This document shows positions 32,739 through 41,300 of a stretch of 41,300 nucleotides of DNA, piece by piece (position 1 is the stretch's first letter; the number at the start of each line of letters is the position of its first letter). Under the pieces are notes generated by a model. It was not told the origin of the DNA. It worked only from the letters and a program-made list of their open reading frames with translations, and did not search any database. Source of the DNA: Bacteroidota bacterium (lineage in GTDB: Bacteria > Bacteroidota > Bacteroidia > Chitinophagales > Chitinophagaceae); assembly GCA_013286425.1 (NCBI GenBank), contig JABDFS010000017.1, forward strand, positions 1 to 41,300, in the 5' to 3' direction. The translations under genes were made by a program, and so were the position numbers.

Positions 32739-35033
32739 ATGAAAGGTACTTTTACCGGCATTTACTGTTTCGTTATCGCTCTGTTGCTTGGTACCCCTGC
32801 ATATATGCAACCCATTATAAGAAATACGGGTAACCTTTCTATCCTGGCTTCTGGTGTAATGAGTGTAAACGGGTCTTTTGAAAACGCTAATACCTCATCT
32901 TTAAAATTAAATAACAGCGGATCATTAATTATTACGGGCGACTTTACAAATAATGGCAATGATATGGATGCTTCCGGAACAGGCACAACAACTTTTTCCG
33001 GAACTGTTACTCCGCAAAACATTAATGGTACTCAAAGCACCAGTTTTTACAATGTTACAAAGCCTAATGGTAATGACGTTATTCTTGGTAATAATGAAAC
33101 CATAAAGAATACTTTTACACTTACTGCCGGAAAATTTAAATTAAATGATAAAACCCTTACGCTAAATGGTACCATAACAGGTTCGGGCGTTTTAACTGGT
33201 ACAGCTTCATCGGGTGTGGTCGCTGTAATTGCAGGCACCAATCTTGGTACGCTTTTATTCGATCAAACAACAGATACTATTACCAATGTTCTTAAAACGC
33301 TAACTATTACCGGCGGACAGGCAACAATTGGAAATACATTGAACATAACAGCGGGTAATAGCAGTACAGGTTTCGGAACGGTGAAAGTAACAGGACTATC
33401 AGGTAATTTAAATACAAACGGTAATCTCATATTAAAGTCAAATCCCAGCGGTACGGCGAGGGTAGATATTTCCAGCGGCAATATCACAGGCGAAGCAACC
33501 GTGGAAAGATATTTTCCTGCTATACGTGCATGGCGTTTCATAGGAATTCCTTTCAGCAGCAGCAGCCAAAGTATAAATGCAGCCTGGCAGGAAGGTTTTG
33601 TTGATGCTGCTCTAACCTGCCCGCCCCAGTTTACCGGTACAACTGGTTACGGAACGGAAATAAGCGGTGGGAGCACTGCCAATGGTTTTGATGTAAATAA
33701 TACAGGGTATGCTTCCCTGAAATATTACAGTAACAACCAATGGGTAGTACCAACTTCTACATTAACCACTAATATAGCTATTCCAAATACTGCTTATTGC
33801 CTGTTTGTGCGTGGCGACCGCAACATTTGCCTGACTTATTCTGCGCCTCCCGGCGCAACAACACTCAGGCCTAAAGGACAACTTAACCAGCAGCATAATG
33901 GCGGTAATGTCACAAGCCTTTTTAGCGGCAATCTAAATGATTTTATTTTTATTGGTAATCCCTACGCTTCTTCGGTTGACATTGCAGGCAGTGTTCAAGC
34001 AGGAATTAATATTAACAGGAGTACATTCTGGACATGGAATCCACGTCTTGGAGGAGCAAACGGCGTCGGCGGTTACGTAACTTTAAGCCTGCAGGGTGGG
34101 GTATTTGTTCCTAACGACGGTACTTATACTGCCGGAAGTGTAATCCAGAGCAGCCAGGCTTTTATGGTACAGTTAACCAATACCGGTGCAGGCTCTGTTA
34201 CCTTTACTGAAAACAGCAAAACTGCCACTGAAACGGTTACCGGCATTTTTGGTTTGCAGGCTAACGTGAATAAGACGTCTGGTACCAGCACAACGGTATA
34301 TGCTGATCTTGTAGACAATAACCAGGTATTAATGGATGGCGTTGCAGCCTCATACGGAAAAAGATATGCTGCCGCCGTAGATTCAATAGATGCAAAAAAG
34401 AAATGGAACGAAGAAATTGAAAATATGGCCATCGTACGGCATGATACTACCCTGGCAATAGAATTCCGGCCTATACCCGGAAGCGCAGATACGCTCTTCT
34501 TCAGGCTATATTTAAGGCAACAGCCTTACCAGCTTAAGTTGTTTGGAGATAATATAGCTGATAAATTCCCTTCAATGGCTTGCCTTGTAGATAAATATCT
34601 TGGTACGCAAACACAGGTTGACCTGAGAGATACTTCTCTGTACAGCTTTACACCTAATACTGACACTAACAGTTACCGCAACAGGTTTATGCTTGTGCTA
34701 AACTGTTCGGGCAGCAAACCTGCAAATCCTGCTAAAGTTAACCCGCAGTTTGCGCTTGATAAAAATGCAGGCATAACGGTTTATCCAAATCCTGCAAGCG
34801 AAAACTTTACTACGCTTCAGTTTGCAAATATGCCAAAAGGAAATTATGAAACTGTGATCTATAATGCCGAGGGCGTAAGGCTTGGCACCCGCATTATTCA
34901 ACATAGCGGTGGCAATAACAATCACAATCTTCCTTTAAATCCTTCATGGGTTTCCGGTGTCTATAGCATACGGATCATAAATAAAACCACCGGTGGCGTG
35001 GTAAATGTACCATTGATAATATCACACGGTTAA
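32739..35033 (+). CDS. T9SS-exported cell-surface protein
   Basis: This 764-residue protein has a signal peptide (residues 1-23), a long beta-rich middle built of Asn/Gly/Thr-rich repeats (NLSILASGVMSVNGSF, TLNGTITGSGVLTGTA, TVERYFPAIRAWRF) and a C-terminal domain of about 75 residues, TVYPNPASENFTT...VSGVYSIRI, ending NVPLIISHG. The last part is a type A T9SS sorting signal, which directs secretion through the outer membrane and attachment. The middle resembles adhesin-like, parallel-beta proteins with a fold similar to filamentous surface proteins. Binding partner or substrate is unknown. It is convergent with the 1295-residue gene. The start is the only ATG that yields a signal peptide. 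Confidence 0.85.
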   Translation: MKGTFTGIYCFVIALLLGTPAYMQPIIRNTGNLSILASGVMSVNGSFENANTSSLKLNNSGSLIITGDFTNNGNDMDASGTGTTTFSGTVTPQNINGTQSTSFYNVTKPNGNDVILGNNETIKNTFTLTAGKFKLNDKTLTLNGTITGSGVLTGTASSGVVAVIAGTNLGTLLFDQTTDTITNVLKTLTITGGQATIGNTLNITAGNSSTGFGTVKVTGLSGNLNTNGNLILKSNPSGTARVDISSGNITGEATVERYFPAIRAWRFIGIPFSSSSQSINAAWQEGFVDAALTCPPQFTGTTGYGTEISGGSTANGFDVNNTGYASLKYYSNNQWVVPTSTLTTNIAIPNTAYCLFVRGDRNICLTYSAPPGATTLRPKGQLNQQHNGGNVTSLFSGNLNDFIFIGNPYASSVDIAGSVQAGININRSTFWTWNPRLGGANGVGGYVTLSLQGGVFVPNDGTYTAGSVIQSSQAFMVQLTNTGAGSVTFTENSKTATETVTGIFGLQANVNKTSGTSTTVYADLVDNNQVLMDGVAASYGKRYAAAVDSIDAKKKWNEEIENMAIVRHDTTLAIEFRPIPGSADTLFFRLYLRQQPYQLKLFGDNIADKFPSMACLVDKYLGTQTQVDLRDTSLYSFTPNTDTNSYRNRFMLVLNCSGSKPANPAKVNPQFALDKNAGITVYPNPASENFTTLQFANMPKGNYETVIYNAEGVRLGTRIIQHSGGNNNHNLPLNPSWVSGVYSIRIINKTTGGVVNVPLIISHG

Positions 35034-35104
35034 TTCTTCAGGCATAAACTACAGGTACTATTTAGAAATAATATTATTTATAATTATTCCGGTTGCGGAT
35101 GTAG

Positions 35105-35140
35105 CAAAAAAATGGCGCAACGAATAAACGTTTCGCCATT
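35105..35140 (-). terminator. Rho-independent terminator of the large two-gene unit
   Basis: AATGGCG-C-AACG and CGTT-T-CGCCATT form an 11-bp stem with one mismatch (35111-35140), and the minus strand then runs into a TTTTTTT tract. It lies 35 bp after the stop of the 1295-residue gene. Confidence 0.85.
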
Positions 35141-35174
35141 GAAAGAGCTATTTTCTTTTTGCCGATATCGATAA

Positions 35175-38100
35175 TTAAGATTCTGCAAACGGGCCATAAG
35201 AATCTAATATACATGAAACACCCCATCCTACATTTAAAAGGCTGATTAATGCCATCCATCCGCCAATTGCAACTTTGCCATCTGGGGTTAAATAGGCACC
35301 TTGTGCTGAAGCCAGCGCGGGTGAACACCAGCCACTTGCGTCAAAAGCTGTTCCTCCTATAAAATTTATTATAGAATTTATTTTTTCGGTGGTTGTTGGA
35401 TTTTTATGCATGAATTCATCAGCTATAGCACCACAGGTAGGAGCCTGCCAGGCAATATTTATAATAAGATCAGCCCAGGGCGCTATATTTCCCCACAATG
35501 ATCCAATCAGTTCATTAAACCCGCATTGAGCATCAGCAAGTGTCTTTGTTATAGCTACCCAGGTGCACCAGTTATTCATTATGTCGTACCATGTACCGCT
35601 GGTAGTATTGGTAGGAATAGACTCCATTAAATCCGGCCATACATATAACAAGTAGCAAGCTGTATTCACGGCATTAATCCATTTATTGTCTTTCAGCGTA
35701 TCTATTACACCTGATTTTAAAGTTGATAAAACTGAAACACCAACCGCACCGCCAAGGGCAGCAATGTTAGCAATTTTTATATACTTCTTAAACGTAGGGC
35801 TATTGCTTATATCGTCTCCTCCATGGGCACCCACACCTGTTACAGGTTGTGACAAAACGCTTAATAACGTTGCAAAATCTGGCGCATTTATCAACGCCGT
35901 AGTTGTGTCATCATCAGGAAACGGTGAAGTTTCTTCAATAACTTTATAAACAATAGTTGAGGGAATAGCCGTTACCAGGCAAACCAGGTCCAGCAAATCA
36001 AAATCGCTGCCTTTTGTCATTTTTTTATACAACCATGAAATTACCGGAATGTCTATCGGGCCGGTTAATATTGTATAAACTTCATCCATCAGTAAAGCCA
36101 TAACATCTGTTGATGAAAGAATGACATCCTGCGCCTCACTAATAAGAAAATCTGTAATGGCAACGAGCACCTGTTCAACAATCTGCGAAACGGTAAGTGT
36201 TTTATAATTATCAACTATTGATTGCAGGTTAGTGCTTAACTGGTTTAATGTAGTTGTTTCCAGGCCTTCTATCTTTGAAAGTAAATTCTGCAATTTACCG
36301 CCGGTAGGATCTGAATTCGAACCAGGTGAAAAGTTAGGATCACTTGGATTTGTGTTCCCACCATTACTTTTCAATTTATGCGTGCCCCAGTTTGCCTGCG
36401 GCGTTTTGCTTGATTGCGGAGGCGGATTTTGTGATGATGTACTGGCAGGTGTATCACTTATTTGCGGCAAACCCACAAGTGCATTCAAATCGTTTTGGAT
36501 GCTTGTGAAAGATGTTTGTATAGCTGATTGAAACGTGGAAATATTTGATGCAGCATAATTGATTGTTAACTTAAGAAAGTTCTTTATAACGGCATGTGTT
36601 CTCAAAATATCGTCGTAATCAAAAATAAATCCTATCCATTTCACGATATCTTCAAAAGCAACTTCAATAGCATTCAGCACCGTATGCACCAGGTTAACAA
36701 TATCGCTGGCGCACTTTGCCACAAAATGGTATATTTCGCCTGCTATGGTAAGCACGCAATCAATCACGCCATTTTCAAATGTAGCAACCGCATTTTGCAG
36801 TTTATCCGCTTCGCTCTTCATCCATTTAAACAAATGGCCTGCCTTTATTTCAATCCAGTTGCTGCTGTCCAGAACATGTCCATTACTTAAAGTAAATGCC
36901 AGGCTGCCATTCGCCTGCACTATTAAACCCATTTCTTTCATTGCTTCAATACCTTCATAATGCTTTGCATTTTTGCCAAAAGTCCAGCCCCATATTTTAC
37001 CTGTTTCAGCATTGAAGCGTATGTTTTTTGCAGGCCTGTCTGCTTTGGCAAATTTCTTTACTGTATTCTTAATTACTGTACCTGGGGCAGGCTTAACCGC
37101 CGATGATACACCGGCTGGAACAGCCGGGAAGGCAGCAGCTACAGCTGTTGCATCCGGCCATGACCGCCCTGTTACAAGACCGTCCTGGTTAAGGTGGGCA
37201 TTCTGCTGACAAAATGTATTGATATTGTTGGAAGTGGTGGCTGTCCGGGAATCATAAGTACTGCTTACCAACTGCGTAGTAGTGCCATACTCATCTGTAA
37301 CCTGAACGCCCTGCAGATGATCTTTTCCATCAGGAACTTTGGTGTTAAGTGTTGAAATGGTGCCGGATGTACCAGACAACGGATTAATAACCTCGGTATA
37401 AATTTGTTTGGTAACAGGATCCTGCACCGCAACGTAATATGAAATACCACCAATGGTATCTACCGGCTGCATGATGGTGACATTGGCGCTAACATCTGTT
37501 GAAAATAAAAATGGTTTTTCTGTATCCAAAGTAAAATAGGCATCCGTATTTTTTGCGTCATTAATGTAAACGCTGCAGGGGCTGGAGGCCCATACTGCAA
37601 CCGGCACATTAATTTGGGAAATATTGTTATCATCCGTTATTTCAATATGGGTTGAATAAGTAGTAGTATCATAAATAGCGGTTTGAATATTATCAGTATC
37701 CGGTGCGGTTAATAAACTGCGCACCTGCCATGCTGTTGTAACCGGGTCCTGGAACAACTGTGTTAAAACAGAAGCCTTATCTATCACCTGTTCTGCAAAC
37801 AGCACATTGCAACTGCCATATGCGTTGCCGTTTACCGGATCAATAATGTTAAGTGCACTGTAATTATTGTTGATATAAGTAGCCGAGTTCACCACATTAA
37901 ATAACAATGGTATAGGGCAGCTCCATGCAAAAGCATCCGGTTCATGCCCTACAGCACATTCCATAATAAACAATTGAGAGGTGCCTGAGCCATCGGGGTC
38001 ATCGCTCTGCCCCCAAAGCACAATATTGCCGTTCGGGTCATCATTATTGCTGTCATTCCAGGTATTTACATGCAGGCTGGTGACTTTCTGCAACAAGCTA

Positions 38101-39062
38101 TGTGTGTATATAGGTGTAAGCGTAGGTAATACCCCATTTACTTCTATCTGCTTTTCATTCGGTATAAAATATAAAGAGCCATTGGAAGCAAAGAAAAGAT
38201 CAGTCATGCCATCATTGCGCGCCGATACAGCTATTGCCATGTGTGTAACATCTACATCCAGTTTCGACAAATCGAAATCTGTAGGATAACCGGGACCTGT
38301 GGGATCACTGCCAAATAAAGGTGAATATACTAACGCAGGCACATTCGCATCACTGTTATCTACACCCAGTGTGTAAACGCCGTTCACGCCCACATCACCC
38401 GGACCGCAACCTATCGTGCTGGTAAGTGAACCTGCCTGTACCGTCATAGGAAAATTATGTGGTATCCAACATTGCGGTGTACTGGAATTTGTCAGGTTCA
38501 TCCATGTCTGGCCGGTATAGTCAACAGCGTATCTTGTGAGTGCATGTGTAACAGGATCTGTTGCCAGGTCAACAAAAGCAAACATGTTGCTGCCATACCG
38601 GGCAAGATATACATCATTAATAGGAGCTGTAGCATAAGCGGGGTAGTTCGGGTCATCAAATTTTACGTATGTCCATTTAGGTGTATAGCCTACCCAGGTA
38701 TCGGTTGCATTGTCTAAAGACACATAAAGATAATCCTGGTTATTTGCGTTCAATACCATTACCAGGTCAACATTACGGCTAACCGGGTCCTGGCCAAGAT
38801 CGAAGTGGGTTACCTTCACAGTTTTATTTGTGAAGTCATCCGGGAAATCGGTTTTAGCCTGGGCAGAACTCAGGTCAACCACTGTCCACCCATGTGTATC
38901 ACCCTGAACTTCACAGGTGCAATTAAGGATTCCGCTTTCGTTTAAAGAAAATACCAGTGAATTACCCGAAGCTGTTTGTACGGCTTCGAACTGAACATCC
39001 GGCACTATAACAGTTGATGCCTTTTGGTTATTCATCAACTCGGTTTCATTTATAATTTTCAT
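35175..39062 (-). CDS. 1295-residue protein of unknown function (beta-rich N-terminus, helical C-terminal half)
   Basis: I cannot assign this very large protein to a characterised family. Residues 1-~640 are beta-rich and contain repeated propeller-like phrases (DPVSRNVDLVMV, FVDLATDPVTHALT, MTDLFFASNGSLYF, LFIMECAVGHE). Residues ~655-865 are amphipathic helices including KWIGFIFDYDDILRTH. A Pro/Ser/Asn/Gly linker covers ~870-925. The C-terminal ~370 residues contain hydrophobic segments (LLDLVCLVTAIPSTIVYKVI near 1021, IAALGGAVGVSVL near 1100, ALISLLNVGWGVSCIL near 1272) that could enter a membrane. I recall similar helical phrases in fungal and bacterial proteins of unknown role. No signal peptide or sorting domain is seen. 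It is 58 bp downstream of the P47-like gene and shares its terminator. Confidence 0.8.
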   Translation of the reverse strand: MKIINETELMNNQKASTVIVPDVQFEAVQTASGNSLVFSLNESGILNCTCEVQGDTHGWTVVDLSSAQAKTDFPDDFTNKTVKVTHFDLGQDPVSRNVDLVMVLNANNQDYLYVSLDNATDTWVGYTPKWTYVKFDDPNYPAYATAPINDVYLARYGSNMFAFVDLATDPVTHALTRYAVDYTGQTWMNLTNSSTPQCWIPHNFPMTVQAGSLTSTIGCGPGDVGVNGVYTLGVDNSDANVPALVYSPLFGSDPTGPGYPTDFDLSKLDVDVTHMAIAVSARNDGMTDLFFASNGSLYFIPNEKQIEVNGVLPTLTPIYTHSLLQKVTSLHVNTWNDSNNDDPNGNIVLWGQSDDPDGSGTSQLFIMECAVGHEPDAFAWSCPIPLLFNVVNSATYINNNYSALNIIDPVNGNAYGSCNVLFAEQVIDKASVLTQLFQDPVTTAWQVRSLLTAPDTDNIQTAIYDTTTYSTHIEITDDNNISQINVPVAVWASSPCSVYINDAKNTDAYFTLDTEKPFLFSTDVSANVTIMQPVDTIGGISYYVAVQDPVTKQIYTEVINPLSGTSGTISTLNTKVPDGKDHLQGVQVTDEYGTTTQLVSSTYDSRTATTSNNINTFCQQNAHLNQDGLVTGRSWPDATAVAAAFPAVPAGVSSAVKPAPGTVIKNTVKKFAKADRPAKNIRFNAETGKIWGWTFGKNAKHYEGIEAMKEMGLIVQANGSLAFTLSNGHVLDSSNWIEIKAGHLFKWMKSEADKLQNAVATFENGVIDCVLTIAGEIYHFVAKCASDIVNLVHTVLNAIEVAFEDIVKWIGFIFDYDDILRTHAVIKNFLKLTINYAASNISTFQSAIQTSFTSIQNDLNALVGLPQISDTPASTSSQNPPPQSSKTPQANWGTHKLKSNGGNTNPSDPNFSPGSNSDPTGGKLQNLLSKIEGLETTTLNQLSTNLQSIVDNYKTLTVSQIVEQVLVAITDFLISEAQDVILSSTDVMALLMDEVYTILTGPIDIPVISWLYKKMTKGSDFDLLDLVCLVTAIPSTIVYKVIEETSPFPDDDTTTALINAPDFATLLSVLSQPVTGVGAHGGDDISNSPTFKKYIKIANIAALGGAVGVSVLSTLKSGVIDTLKDNKWINAVNTACYLLYVWPDLMESIPTNTTSGTWYDIMNNWCTWVAITKTLADAQCGFNELIGSLWGNIAPWADLIINIAWQAPTCGAIADEFMHKNPTTTEKINSIINFIGGTAFDASGWCSPALASAQGAYLTPDGKVAIGGWMALISLLNVGWGVSCILDSYGPFAES

Positions 39063-39120
39063 TGGTTAATACTTTATGCAGCCTTTGCCACAGTTAATTA
39101 TTTATTGAGGATGTATTGAC

Positions 39121-40821
39121 CTAAGATTTTACATTATTGTAGGTAACATTACATACCAGGTCTGAATAGTTGGAGAACCCTGCATTGGTAAATGTGAATG
39201 TATCGCCGCCTGGAAATACAAACTGTTTAGGCATAGCGAGCGGCAGCTGTGTAAAATTGGCGGCTGTACTCCATGCTACCCACCTGCTCAGGGCTTCAGA
39301 TACATATTGGGGTATATTGGCCGGGTTATCTGAATTATCCTGCACCTGTGAATTTGTATTTGCCAGGTTTACGTTACCCATCGGGTCTACAATTACAGAA
39401 AAAGTATCTGTAAAAGTCTTGTACACAGGGCTGCCATTATAAGGCGTATGTCCTTCAAAGTCAGTGTTGCCGGTAGCATCAACCGTAATCCAAAGATTTT
39501 GGGTTAAAGTAAGCATTTTGCTTAAATAGGGTGGCGTTGATTCAGGCAGCTCCACATCAAGCTGTAACCAGTAATGGGTTGATACTGTCATAGTATCATT
39601 GTTCGTCCAACCGGTTGCAGTGCCTTTCCCATTGAACATATACAGCAACAGGGTGTCAGGAGATCCTGCGTACAAATCATTTATATTAAATGGCTGCACA
39701 CCGAAATTGCTGGCATAGGTTCCATAATTAATATCAACATCATATTCAGGCATTAATAAGCTGGTGCTGCTGGTTACAACCGGTGACCAACAATTGCCCA
39801 ATACATAGTTTTTCAACTGGCTGTCAAAATAAGCGGCAAAGCTGTTACGGTTAATAGCCATTGCGCCATTATAATTGGCTACATCGCCGGTATCCAGCCA
39901 ATTCCAGTTAAATTGTTTTGGTGCAGGTAAAGCATGGCCATTAGTGGCAAAAAGGTAATTCAGTGTACACTGGCTTATTTGCGCAGCACTGGGGTTGCCG
40001 ATCACATCTCCATTGGCATCAACCACCTGTTCAAAACAAAAACCCATGGATGTAGGAATTAATGTGGCGCTGTTTGGCTGTACAACAGAGTAATTCAGAA
40101 CCGGTGAAACAACAGTATTAAATGCATTGAGATATGCAGGAATAAACTGATCCAGTAGCGGTGTGTAAATAGCGTTGTCCTTTGTAAGTACGGGTATGGT
40201 GGTGGAAGGATCAATTGCAGCCGTATCAAAATCAAACAGCAACTGGTAAACCGATAGCCCCTGGTTGCCAAGATCATTCAGTTCATTCTGCACGTTTGAC
40301 GGGAGGTTGTTGTTATTCAAAATGTTTTGCAGCGTAATAGTTGCATTAATGTTGTATAAAGTACTTCCCTGGCTTTGGCTGGCATTTACCCAGGTATTGT
40401 GTTCTGTATCGAAAAATACAAGTTGAATATCCTGGCAGCAAAGTGTATAAGTAACGTTTTGCGTTCCCAGGACGAACTTAAGATAAGTGAACATAAAAGT
40501 GGGAACAGTGGAAGGATTGCCGGGCGTGAATTTAAATGCAAAATAGAAAGAGGTGTTTTTAATAGTATTAATAGATGCAGTGTCTGTGCTTTTAACAGTT
40601 AGCGGGTCAATATTGCCGGTTAGGGCAAGTAAAGCAGCCAGATCAATAGCCTGCGGATTGCCGGCACTGTCTTTAATAAAGTACATTGTAATAGCTGTAA
40701 AGTCTTTGGCGGAATTAGTGTAGTACTTCTTTAAAATTCCATTTAATCCATTAACGTCTACTGATGATACAGTATCATAACCATAAGCTGACTGTGATAA
40801 ATAAGATTGTGAAAGTCCCAT
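39121..40821 (-). CDS. P47/OrfX-like (TULIP-type) protein
   Basis: This 566-residue protein has no signal peptide. Its N-terminus (YGYDTVSSVDVNGLNGILKKYY) resembles the start of P47, encoded beside botulinum neurotoxin in orfX-type clusters (pattern YGWD.V....VN..LK.Y). Its C-terminus (KQFVFPGGDTFTFTNAGFSNYSDLVCN) also fits the final strand region of that family. P47 and OrfX proteins have the lipid-binding TULIP fold. The middle is beta-rich with many Asn and Thr residues and phrases such as LTLTQNLWITVDATGN. It heads an operon with the 1295-residue gene. The likeness is by eye and moderate; another lipid-binding or beta-sandwich family is possible. Confidence 0.55.
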   Translation of the reverse strand: MGLSQSYLSQSAYGYDTVSSVDVNGLNGILKKYYTNSAKDFTAITMYFIKDSAGNPQAIDLAALLALTGNIDPLTVKSTDTASINTIKNTSFYFAFKFTPGNPSTVPTFMFTYLKFVLGTQNVTYTLCCQDIQLVFFDTEHNTWVNASQSQGSTLYNINATITLQNILNNNNLPSNVQNELNDLGNQGLSVYQLLFDFDTAAIDPSTTIPVLTKDNAIYTPLLDQFIPAYLNAFNTVVSPVLNYSVVQPNSATLIPTSMGFCFEQVVDANGDVIGNPSAAQISQCTLNYLFATNGHALPAPKQFNWNWLDTGDVANYNGAMAINRNSFAAYFDSQLKNYVLGNCWSPVVTSSTSLLMPEYDVDINYGTYASNFGVQPFNINDLYAGSPDTLLLYMFNGKGTATGWTNNDTMTVSTHYWLQLDVELPESTPPYLSKMLTLTQNLWITVDATGNTDFEGHTPYNGSPVYKTFTDTFSVIVDPMGNVNLANTNSQVQDNSDNPANIPQYVSEALSRWVAWSTAANFTQLPLAMPKQFVFPGGDTFTFTNAGFSNYSDLVCNVTYNNVKS

Positions 40822-41300
40822 AAAATTTGTTTTTAAATGTGTTTGAATTTTTGTTTTTGAAACTATTTTTCATGGCATACTTCGCCCGGGCACACGTAGT
40901 GCATGCAAGCTTGTAAGCCATTTTATTTTTTTGGAAATGATGTTTGCCTGTATGTGCAAATCACACCCTGAAGTGCTGGTTGCAGGTAGCTGATACTTTC
41001 AAAGTGCCTTACACCTTATACAACAAACATGGTTTTCGAAGAGCAGAAACGAATAATCTTTACCGGAAAAATTAAAGCAATTAATTAGGTGAACAGGTCA
41101 GCGTTTCTCTTTAACTGCAGTGCAAAAGTATTGTGAGGCGGAAAGTGTGGCAATAGCTAAAACAGGCTAATTTCTACCTGTCCATTTTCTTATTCCGGAA
41201 AAATAACCGGCAAGGAGTATAGCAGGTATATTCAAGCACAAACAAAAAAGATACAAAACAGGGACTAAAGAGGTACCAAAGAGGTACCAAAGAAGTACTA
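40822..41300. other. Non-coding region upstream of the P47-like gene
   Basis: No gene of useful length is seen in the last 480 bp. The promoter of the P47-like operon should lie in its first 150 bp, but no clear -7 box is evident. The far end carries the 11-bp repeats and runs off the window. Confidence 0.5.
41250..41300. repeat. 11-bp tandem repeat array, continuing past the window
   Basis: Units are GATACAAAACA, GGGACTAAAGA, GGTACCAAAGA, GGTACCAAAGA and a partial AGTACTA, in an unbroken 11-bp register from 41250. Two units differ by one base from units at 15646 and 15657. Confidence 0.85.

Noticed and set aside
35686-39442. Several 60-102-codon frames on the + strand
   Set aside because: They are antisense shadows of the two large minus-strand genes, with no conserved features.

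Overview
The window looks like a chromosomal segment of a Bacteroidota bacterium, probably from Chitinophagaceae or a close relative. The evidence is AT-rich DNA with few Shine-Dalgarno sites, several TAnnTTTG-type -7 promoter boxes, a type IX secretion (T9SS) C-terminal sorting domain, a bacillithiol-biosynthesis deacetylase, Bacteroidota-style outer-membrane barrels, a PafA-type phosphatase and an NRAMP-USP fusion. No phage, insertion sequence, CRISPR array or rRNA operon was seen. All family calls were made by reading the sequence; no database was searched.

Layout. 0-5.8 kb (+): end of bshB1, a small membrane protein, an S9 dipeptidyl peptidase, a GH18 chitinase-like enzyme, Dps (followed by a strong terminator) and a pirin. 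5.9-9.0 kb (mostly -): tRNA-Leu(CAG), a LuxE-like acyl-activating enzyme, and a UbiA-like/methyltransferase pair, with one + lipoprotein gene between. 9.1-11.2 kb (+): M42 and M23 peptidases and a 55-residue membrane peptide. 11.2-13.2 kb (-): an ECF sigma factor translationally coupled to a protein that carries a cytoplasmic tail, one membrane helix, an Asn-rich linker and an outer-membrane barrel. 13.2-16.85 kb (-): a multi-cluster radical SAM enzyme resembling the archaeal MJ0619/Tes family in a tight operon with two small proteins, an 890-bp repeat-bearing spacer, then a divergent Lgt-like membrane protein that lacks expected catalytic residues and a normal start codon. 16.85-24.5 kb: aldo/keto reductase, double-PDZ protein, barrel protein, glutathione peroxidase, ComF, RadA, a membrane zinc peptidase and an orphan OmpR-type regulator. 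24.6-29.0 kb (-): PafA phosphatase, an alpha-glucan-phosphorylase-like enzyme with the PLP lysine replaced, and a lipoprotein. 29.1-31.7 kb (+): DtxR/MntR-type regulator overlapping mntH, with a palindromic operator lying on the promoter. 31.8-35.0 kb: a PsbP/DcrB-like protein, a non-coding island and a T9SS surface protein. 35.2-40.8 kb (-): a two-gene unit made of a P47/OrfX-like protein and a 1295-residue protein of unknown function.

The best candidates for undescribed biology are (i) the P47-like/1295-residue pair, (ii) the radical SAM/Lgt-like neighbourhood, which suggests modification of lipids or lipoproteins, and (iii) a family of degenerate 11-bp tandem repeats found in three separate non-coding islands (15.6, 32.5 and 41.3 kb), two of them with long inverted repeats. 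Functional statements about these three are inference.
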